From a virus, in IMG/VR virus record IMGVR_UViG_3300035198_000022, positions 1-23,522 of that record: a stretch of 23,522 bases of DNA. One strand, 5' to 3'. This document shows, piece after piece, positions 5,375 through 13,490 of this stretch. Position 1 is the stretch's first letter, and every line of letters begins with the position of its first letter. The notes beneath the pieces were generated by a model, which was not told the origin of the DNA, ran no database searches, and saw nothing but the letters and a program-made list of their open reading frames with translations. Position numbers and translations under genes: made by a program.

Positions 5375-6679
5375 TTAGTAAACATAAGGTGTATCACTGA
5401 AATGGACGGTATACTTAAAAGTTGGAGCGCTGTTCAAAGGCTGCGATACTATTGTCTTTTCAATTTTTACCACATAGAAGGCTTGGTTCTGAAATTGTCC
5501 ATCCATGCGCAAATTGGAAGTTAGATAAAAATATTGTCCAGGCTGCCAGCCTTGTAAGAAACTGTTAAACTGTCCTGTGTAGTGCGGATAAGCATACTTA
5601 TACAATTCCAGTTTTCCTCTTATATCTGCGAGTGTTTGGTCTATGCTTGTAAGCTGCTGATCCCTGACAGCGTATTCGTATACGCCGTCTTGCAGATCTC
5701 TTTGTTTCATAACTGACATTGCGTTTGGGTCATTGTACATACTTATCATGTCATACATCGGTTTATAAGTAATGCTTAATAGCTGTCCTGCCGCAGGCGC
5801 AGCATTAAACCTGAATGTCTTGTTGGAAAAATTTACATAACATGTGCTGTCTTGTGTAGTAGACGAAGGCGTACCATCAATGAGGTCCAATTTTACTTTT
5901 TGTGCTGCACCATTCAAGGTTACTGCAATATCGTTCAAGTTGTGTTTAGGCTCGTACGCAGTGTAAAACGTGCCCGTTTGACCGTCCGTCTGAAAATTTT
6001 GTGTAATACTGTAAGCTGCTGGTATTTTATATCCTGTTAAATATATTTGATTCCGAACCTGTGATATATCTTCGGCAAATTCAAGATTGCTATAGTTTTG
6101 CGTGTCCGTGTCCGGCAGCAATGTATTATTCGGCAAAGGTGACTGCACCGTCATTAAAGGCGAGAAATGAACGTCTTTGTTATAGTCAATCCAAAACTGA
6201 AAGCCTACATCGTCAGCTAATTTTTTAATTGCCTTAGAAGGCTCTACGTGGTCAAACTTGATTTGTGAAATATAAAAGGCGTTGCTCGTACCTTGAACAT
6301 TGTTGTATGTGAAACCTGTCGTGAAGGTTTTTATAATGTCTATTACAATGTTGCCTGCCGTATATCCGCTATATGTGTTCACAACTACTTTTTTGTCCAA
6401 CCAAAAGGTATAATCTTTACAATCTATAGTATACAACATTTGGTCAGTTGCAATCGCCTGCTCTTTCGGCGTCATTATGACACCGCCAAATTCTATATCT
6501 GAACCGTTTAATACCTTTACTTCCTGTCCGCCTTTCGGATACGGTACCGCTTGCTTCGGTATCAGCAAATCAAAAGACAATGTGTCGTTATTTACCGCTA
6601 TATTGCTTTGTATCTTAATACTTGATAAATCTACATATTTTGTGTAATCTTGTCCGCCTATTAAGATTTGTATTGACAT
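5375..6679 (-). CDS. Tail hub / baseplate protein (gp27- or Tal-like)
   Basis: The 434-residue protein starts MSIQILIGGQDYTKYVDLSS, a typical hub start in which a short beta barrel is followed by QEVKVLNGSDIEFGGVIMTP. Residues about 85-180 carry the second hub domain: DCKDYTFWLDKKVV, then GYTAGNIVIDIIKTF, then SKAIKKLADDVGFQFWIDY. The C-terminal part is again beta-rich (GQFNSFLQGWQPGQYFYL). Hub proteins form the trimeric tail tip through which the tape measure and DNA pass. I see no peptidase motif at the C-terminus. It has AAGAGGTGA before the ATG at 6679. It follows a terminator at 6704-6731 with no promoter visible between, so it must depend on read-through. Confidence 0.75.
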   Translation of the reverse strand: MSIQILIGGQDYTKYVDLSSIKIQSNIAVNNDTLSFDLLIPKQAVPYPKGGQEVKVLNGSDIEFGGVIMTPKEQAIATDQMLYTIDCKDYTFWLDKKVVVNTYSGYTAGNIVIDIIKTFTTGFTYNNVQGTSNAFYISQIKFDHVEPSKAIKKLADDVGFQFWIDYNKDVHFSPLMTVQSPLPNNTLLPDTDTQNYSNLEFAEDISQVRNQIYLTGYKIPAAYSITQNFQTDGQTGTFYTAYEPKHNLNDIAVTLNGAAQKVKLDLIDGTPSSTTQDSTCYVNFSNKTFRFNAAPAAGQLLSITYKPMYDMISMYNDPNAMSVMKQRDLQDGVYEYAVRDQQLTSIDQTLADIRGKLELYKYAYPHYTGQFNSFLQGWQPGQYFYLTSNLRMDGQFQNQAFYVVKIEKTIVSQPLNSAPTFKYTVHFSDTPYVY

Positions 6680-6703
6680 AAAAAATCACCTCTTAAAAAA
6701 GGC

Positions 6704-6731
6704 ATAAAAAAGGCACCTTTGAAAGGTGCAC
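6704..6731 (-). terminator. Intrinsic terminator between cargo gene and tail hub
   Basis: On the minus strand GCACCTTT-C-AAAGGTGC (6729-6713) is a near-perfect stem, folding with a short TTCAA loop, followed by CTTTTTTATG. It sits just after the stop codon of the membrane/OB-like gene and 25 bases before the ATG of the hub gene. Confidence 0.85.
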
Positions 6732-6736
6732 AATTA

Positions 6737-7675
6737 TTATTTTTCTACATAATTTCCGATAATGCCTAATTCCATTGTTGTACCGCCGACTCTGTTCGGT
6801 GCGTTAACATATCCTACAGGCACGCCATAAATCGTAACAGTGTCGCCTGTATTAATACCGCCTTGGTCATGCATATTCATATAGTCAATATACGTTCCGT
6901 CCGGACAGCTTATTGCCATCTCCGCAACCTGATGCTCACCGTCACCGTACACCTTAGAAGCGTTACTTCCCGGTGCATATTCCTGCAGCATCACGACTCT
7001 ACCTTGTATTTTTAACATTTTACCATAATAGTTAAAAGGTGCTTTAAAAACGTCTTGCGGTGCTGCCGGTATTGCAATTTCCGGACTGTTCTCAGGCGAA
7101 AAACCGAAAAGCGCATCTATTGCAATTTGTGTATTGCCGTTTGTTTTTGCATCGTTGTCGCTTGTGTTCCACTTATTATATGGATTGTTCAGTAAGCTAT
7201 TCCAATATTTCTTTTGTGCTGCCTCTACGTCTGCGTCTGTCTGCGGTCCAGCCTTAGTAACTTCGGTTTTAGCAGGCGTTACTGCTTTCTTGTTTTCCTT
7301 TTTATTGTCCTGCGGTTTCTTGGCTACCTTTTTAACGCTTGCCTTTTTCTTGTCCGTTACCTGTGCCTTGTTTACTACACTGCTTTTATGCGGTTGTGTG
7401 TTCTTAACAGGCTGAAGCGTGTTAAGACCGCAAATAAGGACTGTTAGTGCTACCGCAAAAGGTATTGACGCTTTTATAAAAGTCGTTCCTCTTTTCTTAT
7501 AGGTAAACAAATCAAAAAAGTAAAACGCAACGAAAGGCGCTGAAAGGAATACAAGGAACAAGCTAACGCCACCTACAAGACTCGTTAAAACTACAAGGTA
7601 ATATACAGAGGCTATAATCATCTTCCATTTTGTTTTGCTTCTGAATCCCGGAATAAATGATAAAATTTTATCCAC
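6737..7675 (-). CDS. Membrane-anchored OB-fold-like protein, probable prophage cargo
   Basis: This 312-residue protein is not a tail protein by its features. Residues about 19-54 hold two membrane segments, and about 69-85 a third (FAVALTVLICGL). A Lys/Ala/Val-rich linker (100-135, KKVAKKPQDNKKENKK) follows. The C-terminal ~100 residues look like an OB-type beta barrel (GKMLKIQGRVVMLQEYAPG, then GINTGDTVTIYGVPVGYV). The start is taken as GTG at 7675, because GGAG lies eight bases upstream; a GTG at 7684 abuts the ribosome site. It sits inside the tail operon with a possible promoter before it and a terminator after it, as expected for a cargo (moron) gene. A role in the lysogen, such as superinfection exclusion, is a guess. 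The family is unknown to me. Confidence 0.6.
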   Translation of the reverse strand: MDKILSFIPGFRSKTKWKMIIASVYYLVVLTSLVGGVSLFLVFLSAPFVAFYFFDLFTYKKRGTTFIKASIPFAVALTVLICGLNTLQPVKNTQPHKSSVVNKAQVTDKKKASVKKVAKKPQDNKKENKKAVTPAKTEVTKAGPQTDADVEAAQKKYWNSLLNNPYNKWNTSDNDAKTNGNTQIAIDALFGFSPENSPEIAIPAAPQDVFKAPFNYYGKMLKIQGRVVMLQEYAPGSNASKVYGDGEHQVAEMAISCPDGTYIDYMNMHDQGGINTGDTVTIYGVPVGYVNAPNRVGGTTMELGIIGNYVEK

Positions 7676-7706
7676 GCAAAACACTCCTCTTATTATTTTT
7701 ACCTAT

Positions 7707-7712
7707 ATTATA
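7707..7712 (-). promoter_or_regulatory. Possible promoter of the membrane/OB-like gene
   Basis: A perfect TATAAT -10 box lies on the minus strand about 30 bases before the start at 7675. The region 17-18 bases upstream holds no good -35 box; the best (ATCGCA) matches three of six. Without a -35 or TG extension the promoter may be weak or need an activator. Confidence 0.4.
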
Positions 7713-7743
7713 CGCCTTTAGAGAAAATAATGCGATACCTTTA

Positions 7744-10700
7744 TTAAAATTTCCCTTGCATTTTAGCTTGTTGCCATATTTCTCGAGCAACGATTTGTCC
7801 TAATTCTTTTTCGTTTCTTGCAACATTGCCTTGGACATAAACATTTATTACAGGACTCCTGCTATTGCCTGCGCCTGCAGTGGCTACGCTATGCACTACG
7901 TTGTACGACGCACTCAAACCGAAGTCTAAGGTTGGCATTGTTTGTTTGACAGGTGCTATCATCTCTAACGCAGCTTTACGTACTTTATCCGCACCGTCTG
8001 ATAAACCGCCAGCAAACATATTCACAAGGTTCGGAGCCCACGTGTCGGCATCGGCACCTGGCCCTTCTTTCGCTGGAGAATGGAAGCCTAAAAAGTTTTT
8101 AGCTTCTTGCACGACACTACTTGCAGCACTGGCTACTTCGCCTATCATATTCTTTATACCTTGGACAAAACCGTGTATAAGATTTTCACCCCACTGCAAA
8201 GCCTCGCCTGGAAGATTTACGAAGAAATTCCTTATCTCGTTTATCATGTCGCTGACAGCATTTATTGCATTTGATATACCGTTCGTGAATGCACTTTCTA
8301 TATTATTCCATAAATCAGTTACAAAGTTAATCACTGCGTTTATGCCATCATTGAAGCTACTAACTATCTTGTTCCACAAATCAGTTACAAAGTTAACAAC
8401 TGCATCTACGCCTTCGCTGAATCCATCTTCTATATCGCTCCATAAATTTGTTACGAAGTCAATAACTGCGTGTACGCCTGCTTCGAATCTATTTTTTATA
8501 TTGCTCCATAAACTTGTTGCAAGGCTAATAAGATGCTGAACAAGTCCAGACCATATACTTTTTATAGCATTCCACATGTTATGCGTTATTTCCTGGAGCT
8601 TTTCCGAGGCATGCTGGAAAACGTCTCCTATGTCACTCCATTTTCCTGTGAGCATGTCATAAATAACCAATACTGTCGTAAAGAAGATCGTCTTAATGAC
8701 GTCCCACACTGTTTTTAATACTTCTTTGATTGTGTTCCATACCGCTGATGTTATTGCCTGTATTGCGTTCCAGTCGGCTTCAATCAATGCTTTAATTGCC
8801 CCAACTACAGACATTATAACGGCTTTAATGCCGTTCCACACTGTTTCTATTACCGTTTTAACAGCGTTCCAAGCTGTAGTAGCAACAGACTTAATTGTAT
8901 CCCATGTATTTACTAAAAATGCCTTAATTTGGTTCCAATGTGTGTATATTAGGACTGCCAACGCTACTATAGCTGCGCCGATTGCTACCCATACTAATAT
9001 CATTGGATTGGCAACGACTGCCATAACTAAACTTCTGAATGCAGTTAAAGCAATGCTACAAGCCGATCTGAATACACCTCCTAAGGACGTAACTATCTTT
9101 ATTAAGCTTGTGAAACCGCCTACAAGCTTGCCTGCAGAACCAACAATTCCGCCTATAACGCTTGTTGCTGCTCTAAAGCCTAACATAAGCTGACCAAAGC
9201 CTGCAGCTGCCATAAAAGCCATACTGCCTATTGTTGCCAATATTCCTACTAAAGCAGCGGTTACGGCTATAACTTTCTGCGTTGCCGGCGACATTTTCTG
9301 AAAGCCGGCCGCTAACTTTTCTATAAAGCTTGCAGCCTTGGAAATCATTGGCGCTAATTGTCCGCCTAAGGTTATTCCTAAGTTCCCAATTGAAGTCTTG
9401 AATTTTTCTAAAGCGTCTCCAAAACCTTTTTCGGACTCTTTTAAGGCTGCTGCTGTTGCACCGTGTGCCTTCTGCATTTGCTGCAAAGTGTGAGTATACT
9501 GTTCATGTGCATTTTTGCCCAGTGCAAGAGCTGCAATATAGGCTCTTTGATTCGGCAGTAATTTCTTAAGTTCTTCGTTGTTACCTTTTGTTGCGCCTAT
9601 TGCTTCATTAACCATGCCTGTCAAGCCTTTTTGTTTCAAAGCTGCTGCATCCCATTCTATACCCAGCTTTTTCGCTTCTTTGGTTGCTTCTGCTGTTGGT
9701 GCTATCATACCTATTATTAAGCTGTTCAAGTTCATCGATGCCATTTCTGCACTCTTACCAACATTTGTTAAGGTTGCCTGCGCTGCTGCAAGCTCTTCGT
9801 AACTTACACCAGCTGTAGCAGCAGCCGTTGCAGACTGTCCGACAGACCTCGCTAAATCGTCGAAGTGCATTTGTCCATTGTTAACGGCGGTGAACATAAC
9901 GTCCATAATGTGCGTTGCTTGGTCAGCGGACAAACCATAAGCACCCATAACAGCGTTCAATGCTCTTGTTGAAGTGTCTAAATCCGTGTTGCCTGCTTTT
10001 GCACCTTCGGCTGCTACTTTTAATTCTTCCATTGCTTTGGTAGTATCTGTCAAGCCTGTCGCAACTACGTTGTATAAACCTTTCGCCAAATCGTTGGCAC
10101 TTATTCCAGTTTGGTTACTAAGGTCTATTATGCTGCTTTCTAAGTTTTTAAAACCGCCTTCAGAAAGTTTGGCTTCTTCGTTTACCAATCTCATAGACTG
10201 GTCAAATTCGCCAAAGCTTTCTACGGACTTCTTAACAGCTGCGTCAATCGGTGCTGCAATAGCAGCAAGCGTCATACCAGCGAACATCATATCCATGCTT
10301 GTTCTATTTGAAAACAAGTCTATATTTTTGCCTAATCCGTTTATAGACTCTTCAGCTGCGGTGGCACCGGTTGCGTAACTGGTTGCCATTGCGGTAGCAT
10401 CTTCTTCCGCTCTTGGTGCAACGGTTCTCATTCCTTCGCCAATTCGGCTTAAATCTTCTTCGGCTTGCCTTGCTGAATCGGCAAAGGCGTTTGTTACTTG
10501 GCTACTTTCTTCTTCGGCTGCAGGTGCTATAGATTGCAAACCTTCACCAATCCGGCTTAAATCTTCTTCGGCTTGCCTTGAAGGTGCTGAAAAGGCGTTT
10601 CCGACTTCCTCCGCTTCTCTTTCCGCTTCTGGTGCAACGTTGTTTAACCCTTCACCAATTCGGCTTAAATCTTCTTCAGCTTGTCTTGAAGATTCGGCAA

Positions 10701-10929
10701 AGGCATTAGAAATTTCTTCCGCTTCTGCTTCTACCGGTTCAGTTAACGACCGCACCGCTTCACCTGCGCTTTCCATGGAAGAATTCACAACGTCAGTAAC
10801 TGAATTGAAGGCGCTGGTCATGCTCTCGGCAGCTTGCTGAACCGCTTTAATAGCTTCAACTAAGGATTCAAAGGCAGCTGTAGCCTCGTTCTGTGCCTCT
10901 ATTACAATTTGGAGTGACATGTCATCCAT
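7744..10929 (-). CDS. Tape measure protein
   Basis: At 1061 residues this is the longest gene. It sets tail length and is ejected with DNA. Residues 75-182 are three 36-residue repeats sharing RQAEEDLSRIGEG. Residues 205-530 are a conserved TMP region (FDQSMRLVNEEAKLSEGGF, then an ATGL segment). Membrane-like helices lie at about 550-580 and 643-661 (MILVWVAIGAAIVALAVLIY). Residues 665-752 are eight 11-residue W-N-x-I-K repeats, and 808-895 four 22-residue repeats. FHSPAKEGPG (949-958) is a phrase common in tape measures. AAAGGAGG lies 11 bases before the ATG at 10929 and overlaps the end of the chaperone frameshift product. About 1061 residues suggests a tail near 150-160 nm by the usual 0.15 nm per residue. 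Confidence 0.93.
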   Translation of the reverse strand: MDDMSLQIVIEAQNEATAAFESLVEAIKAVQQAAESMTSAFNSVTDVVNSSMESAGEAVRSLTEPVEAEAEEISNAFAESSRQAEEDLSRIGEGLNNVAPEAEREAEEVGNAFSAPSRQAEEDLSRIGEGLQSIAPAAEEESSQVTNAFADSARQAEEDLSRIGEGMRTVAPRAEEDATAMATSYATGATAAEESINGLGKNIDLFSNRTSMDMMFAGMTLAAIAAPIDAAVKKSVESFGEFDQSMRLVNEEAKLSEGGFKNLESSIIDLSNQTGISANDLAKGLYNVVATGLTDTTKAMEELKVAAEGAKAGNTDLDTSTRALNAVMGAYGLSADQATHIMDVMFTAVNNGQMHFDDLARSVGQSATAAATAGVSYEELAAAQATLTNVGKSAEMASMNLNSLIIGMIAPTAEATKEAKKLGIEWDAAALKQKGLTGMVNEAIGATKGNNEELKKLLPNQRAYIAALALGKNAHEQYTHTLQQMQKAHGATAAALKESEKGFGDALEKFKTSIGNLGITLGGQLAPMISKAASFIEKLAAGFQKMSPATQKVIAVTAALVGILATIGSMAFMAAAGFGQLMLGFRAATSVIGGIVGSAGKLVGGFTSLIKIVTSLGGVFRSACSIALTAFRSLVMAVVANPMILVWVAIGAAIVALAVLIYTHWNQIKAFLVNTWDTIKSVATTAWNAVKTVIETVWNGIKAVIMSVVGAIKALIEADWNAIQAITSAVWNTIKEVLKTVWDVIKTIFFTTVLVIYDMLTGKWSDIGDVFQHASEKLQEITHNMWNAIKSIWSGLVQHLISLATSLWSNIKNRFEAGVHAVIDFVTNLWSDIEDGFSEGVDAVVNFVTDLWNKIVSSFNDGINAVINFVTDLWNNIESAFTNGISNAINAVSDMINEIRNFFVNLPGEALQWGENLIHGFVQGIKNMIGEVASAASSVVQEAKNFLGFHSPAKEGPGADADTWAPNLVNMFAGGLSDGADKVRKAALEMIAPVKQTMPTLDFGLSASYNVVHSVATAGAGNSRSPVINVYVQGNVARNEKELGQIVAREIWQQAKMQGKF
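8245..8508 (-). repeat. Four 22-residue repeats in the tape measure
   Basis: Residues 808-895 repeat the pattern W-S/N-x-I-x6-G-V/I-x-A-V/I-x-F-V-T-D-L with exact 66-base periodicity. The units begin at W808, W830, W852 and W874. These are twice the length of the 11-residue units farther upstream, with more diverged sequence. Confidence 0.85.
8674..8937 (-). repeat. Eight 11-residue W-N-x-I-K repeats in the tape measure
   Basis: Residues 665-752 repeat an 11-residue unit with W (or V in one case), N/D, I/V and K/Q, at W665, W676, W687, W698, V709, W720, W731 and W742. This tryptophan-spaced repeat is a known tape-measure feature. Confidence 0.9.
10384..10707 (-). repeat. Three 36-residue (108-bp) repeats in the tape measure N-terminus
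   Basis: Residues 75-110, 111-146 and 147-182 each begin NAF and contain RQAEEDLSRIGEG with an alanine/glutamate-rich end. They are similar enough at the DNA level to have arisen by duplication and could recombine with each other. Confidence 0.85.
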
Positions 10930-10934
10930 TCTTT

Positions 10935-11494
10935 TTATTTCCTCCTTTCAAGCGCTGACTTTTGTACTTTTGCTTCTTCTTCCATGAAAGCGATAGCAAG
11001 TTCGATATCTGTCGCATTTTCTTTATAAATTTGCGAAGGTGGACAACCAAACTTTTCACATAACTTATAAACGAGATAAGGTGTATAATCTATATTTTTA
11101 GCAGTAGGACGTCCTCGTAAAGCCTGCCCTACTGCGGTTATTAGTTTTTTGTTTCTTCGTCCTGTGTTGGAGCGAGTGCCTTTATTATTCTTTCTACAAC
11201 ATCTGACGGCACATGGTCTAAAGCGTCTGGCGTTGTAGGTTCTATTGGCTGCTCGGTTATTTCGTCTGTGAGATTCCAGCTTAATATTAATTTAGATGCT
11301 ATATCTTTCATGGCGTTTATTTGTTCTTCTGTTATTCCTTGTTCTACACTTTTTGGTGCAAACTTAGCGAACGCCATTTTCTCGCCAAACGACATCATCT
11401 TAGGATTCTTTATTTCCACAAAAAACGGTGTTCCGTTATTGTCACCTAAATCGCTAAAATCTATTCTAAGCCTTGGATTAACTTTATAAGCCAT
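10935..11494 (-). CDS. Tail assembly chaperone GT fusion by -1 frameshift
   Basis: The product reads the upstream chaperone gene to codon 117, slips back one base at A AAA AAC (11144-11150), then reads 69 further residues to TAA at 10937-10935, for about 186 residues. The extension starts LITAVGQALRGRPTAKN and continues with KLCEKFGCPPSQIYKENATD and a helix ending EEEAKVQKSALERRK. It has no ribosome site or start of its own, and it fills the gap before the tape measure. This is the G/GT organisation known in lambda and many siphophages, in which the T part recruits tail tube subunits while G binds the tape measure. Its end overlaps the tape measure ribosome site. Confidence 0.85.
11141..11494 (-). 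CDS. Tail assembly chaperone G
   Basis: This is the 0-frame product, 117 residues, with KVNPRLRIDFSDLG at the start, FFVEIKNPKMMSFGEKMAF as the core, then helices rich in charged residues and a C-terminal PSDVVERIIKALAPT. Its position between the tail tube and the tape measure and its slippery 3' end identify it as the G-type chaperone, the major form, which coats the tape measure during assembly and is absent from the virion. The start at 11494 has AAAGGAGG upstream. The stop TAA at 11141 follows the slippery AAC directly. Confidence 0.85.
   Translation of the reverse strand: MAYKVNPRLRIDFSDLGDNNGTPFFVEIKNPKMMSFGEKMAFAKFAPKSVEQGITEEQINAMKDIASKLILSWNLTDEITEQPIEPTTPDALDHVPSDVVERIIKALAPTQDEETKN
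11144..11150 (-). promoter_or_regulatory. Programmed -1 frameshift site A AAA AAC
   Basis: The heptamer is in the correct phase of the chaperone frame (ACA AAA AAC TAA), so both tRNAs can re-pair after slipping. The 0-frame stop follows at once. The -1 frame is open from here to 10935. No obvious strong downstream pseudoknot is visible, but GC-rich pairing partners (GGACG, CGTCC) lie about 30 bases downstream. Confidence 0.85.
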
Positions 11495-11508
11495 AATTTA
11501 AACCTCCT

Positions 11509-12435
11509 TTAATAACTTGCTATAGAATTTACTAACTGCAATAAAGCAGGGCCACCGTCTGTGGCATTGTCTATGCATTCAAATTCTACATCTCCTTGAA
11601 TGACTTCCTTGGCTGTTATTGTGTCTTTTATGAAAGCTGCCTTTGACATTTGGATAGTAAGCTGATAGCCTGTTGTCGCCTGCGTTCCTGTCAAAACAAG
11701 CGAAGGCTGCGTATTCTGCAAATAGTTATTCAATTCGGTATCGTCCGCTTTATCAAACGTTGCTTTGCCTGTTACTTCCAACCCCCCTGCAACAATCGTA
11801 TTGACATCTTGCGAATTGTAAGCTGGAAACTGAACATACAATTTTCTTTTAAATGCTACATCGAAACCTACGAGATTATAAGTCTGCGTTCCGCCTAATG
11901 TTGCCTTAAATTGCCAGCTTAAAAGCGGTACTGTCGATGTCGGCGCAGGTGTTGTAGCCGTTCCAGCTGTGAAATATTTTCCTTCTGTTTTAAAAGTATA
12001 TTCCAAAGCTGCGTTCGCTGCCCACTTAAAAGTCAGTTCCTCCGCCATCTGTCCGGGAAAAGATTTAACGTTTGTACCATCATAGTAAGAATGTGTCAAA
12101 CTTACAGGCTGTGCAGTCCTGTTTAGCTGTATTTTGTGCGTATAAGGTGCTGCTGTTCCGGAAACTGTGTCCGTTCCCAGCATCGCCAAGGCAAAAAGTC
12201 CGATAGCGTCAGGAAATACCTCGCCTGTTACTTCAAATGTGGACTTCCTTGTGCCTTGCATTACATTGTAAGTTTCTGCCATTGCGCCTCTTATGCCCTG
12301 GTCTTTAATGTAATTGATAACTATTCCTGGCTTTACGTCTTTGAACGGTACGAAGTATACCGGTGCTGCTGCTGTTCCAAACGTTGTTTCTTTGGCCACT
12401 CCGTACCAGGTTAGTTCTTTTGGTGTATACGTCAT
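11509..12435 (-). CDS. Major tail tube protein
   Basis: The 308-residue protein starts TPKELTWYGVAKETTFGTAA, the usual tail tube start in Firmicute siphophages (WYG..KE.TFGT). It continues with VPFKDVKPGIVINYIKDQGI, then FEVTGEVFPDAIGLFALAM and a long beta-rich body. The C-terminal part (KEVIQGDVEFECIDNATDGG, then LLQLVNSI) resembles the closing strand of the family. Subunits stack as hexameric rings to form the tail tube. The start at 12435 overlaps the previous stop by one base (TAATG), with AGGAAGTG upstream. It is placed before the chaperones and tape measure, as expected. Confidence 0.85.
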   Translation of the reverse strand: MTYTPKELTWYGVAKETTFGTAAAPVYFVPFKDVKPGIVINYIKDQGIRGAMAETYNVMQGTRKSTFEVTGEVFPDAIGLFALAMLGTDTVSGTAAPYTHKIQLNRTAQPVSLTHSYYDGTNVKSFPGQMAEELTFKWAANAALEYTFKTEGKYFTAGTATTPAPTSTVPLLSWQFKATLGGTQTYNLVGFDVAFKRKLYVQFPAYNSQDVNTIVAGGLEVTGKATFDKADDTELNNYLQNTQPSLVLTGTQATTGYQLTIQMSKAAFIKDTITAKEVIQGDVEFECIDNATDGGPALLQLVNSIASY

Positions 12436-12605
12436 TATGCTTCACTTCCTTTCATATCATTAATCTCCTGTGTTTCTGCAAGTTCTTCCAAAAAAGGACT
12501 GTCTAAATATTCTTTGCTTTCTATTTTATCGCCTTTTTTCACGTTCCTTAGTCCTAACGCTGGAAAATCTCTCGGTATTTCGTCAGTATATTCATAAACA
12601 TGCAT
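12435..12605 (-). CDS. Small phage protein (56 residues)
   Basis: This short gene reads from ATG at 12605 to TAA at 12435. The protein starts MHVYEYTDEIPRDFPALGLR and ends with a glutamate-rich tail (DSPFLEELAETQEIND). GGAGGTAATATA precedes the ATG, with a proper ribosome site, and its stop overlaps the tail tube start as TAATG. I do not recognise the family. It lies between the tail terminator and tail tube, so it may be a small assembly factor. The reading is supported by spacing, ribosome site and coupling. Confidence 0.7.
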   Translation of the reverse strand: MHVYEYTDEIPRDFPALGLRNVKKGDKIESKEYLDSPFLEELAETQEINDMKGSEA

Positions 12606-12616
12606 TATATTACCTC

Positions 12617-13036
12617 CTAACTATAAACTACTTGTGTCATTTCCACGACTCGCAAAGTAAACCTTATTCCAAGATATTCTACGCCAGCATATTCCATTTT
12701 GCCATACTGATATTTAATCACGCCTGAATTTAAGCATGCACCGCTTAGTTGGATATTTTTATCGAATGTCGCTATTACAAGGTCTATATACGACTTCAAT
12801 GTCCTGTCGGCTGCGCTTAAATCACCGCCTTTTTGCACGTATAAATCCATATTTAAATCGTGTTCTATTCTTCTTATAGACGGCAACCTTGGCCACTGTA
12901 AGTTTCCAGAAGATGGATAAGTTACAAAGCAAGGCAACTGGTTTAAAGAGGTTGGAACGTCTTGGAACGCTGCTCTGATACCTGGCATTGTCTTTTGTAC
13001 ATTTACAGCACCTTTGATTATATCGTTTATAGCCAT
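12617..13036 (-). CDS. Probable tail terminator protein
   Basis: The 139-residue protein has an N-terminal helix (AINDIIKGAVNVQKTMPGIR) and then alternating strands: LPCFVTYPSS, IEHDLNMDLYVQKGGDL, a helix AADRTLKSYIDLVIATFDKN, and VEYLGIRFTLRVVEMT. This is the pattern of tail terminator proteins, which cap the tube and join the head. The start ATG at 13036 has GAGAGG eight bases upstream; a GTG at 13045 is inside the previous gene and too close to that site. It follows the gp10-like gene and precedes the tail tube. The family call is by order and pattern. Confidence 0.65.
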   Translation of the reverse strand: MAINDIIKGAVNVQKTMPGIRAAFQDVPTSLNQLPCFVTYPSSGNLQWPRLPSIRRIEHDLNMDLYVQKGGDLSAADRTLKSYIDLVIATFDKNIQLSGACLNSGVIKYQYGKMEYAGVEYLGIRFTLRVVEMTQVVYS

Positions 13037-13037
13037 T

Positions 13038-13490
13038 TTATTCACCTCTCAAAGCCTTGTTGATTTCTTTTTCTAAAACACCCTTGACTTCTTCTTTGCT
13101 TTCTTCGAAGGCTGGGCGCATATAAGGCTGTGCTTTCATGCCTTTAATATGCCTTGCAAAGAATTGCTGATTGCCTTGCTTCCACGCTAAAACTTTCGCC
13201 TTCTTAGGATAAATAAGATCGCCCTTAGGACCATATAAACCAGTACCAAATTCTACAAAGACACCATACTTTGCCACGCCTGCGTCCTGTATAATCTTGC
13301 CTGTAAAACTTCCAAAGCTTGACACCTCCGAATGAATAGACCTTTTTAATGTTCCTGTTTTCCTTGGCGCTTTGTCTACCGCTTTGTTTGTTATTAGTTT
13401 CGTTGCTTCTTTAACGCCGTTCCTTAGTCCTGCGTCTAACCGCTCAGCACAATTCAATATGCCTTCTGGAACCTGCACGTGTATTATCAT
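13038..13490 (-). CDS. HK97 gp10-like head-tail joining protein
   Basis: The 150-residue protein carries the gp10 pattern: LRNGVKEATKLITNKAVDKAP, then RKTGTLKRSI, then AKYGVFVEFGTG, then RHIKGMKAQPYMRPAFEES. In HK97-type phages this family lies at the head-tail interface. The start ATG at 13490 overlaps the adaptor stop as ATGA with AAGGTGG five bases upstream; a GTG at 13499 is less likely. It follows the adaptor gene and precedes the tail terminator, as in many siphophages. Confidence 0.85.
   Translation of the reverse strand: MIIHVQVPEGILNCAERLDAGLRNGVKEATKLITNKAVDKAPRKTGTLKRSIHSEVSSFGSFTGKIIQDAGVAKYGVFVEFGTGLYGPKGDLIYPKKAKVLAWKQGNQQFFARHIKGMKAQPYMRPAFEESKEEVKGVLEKEINKALRGE

Noticed and set aside
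7865-8539. 224-residue plus-strand frame within the tape measure
   Set aside because: A shadow of the repetitive tape measure gene; no ribosome site, opposite to all real genes.
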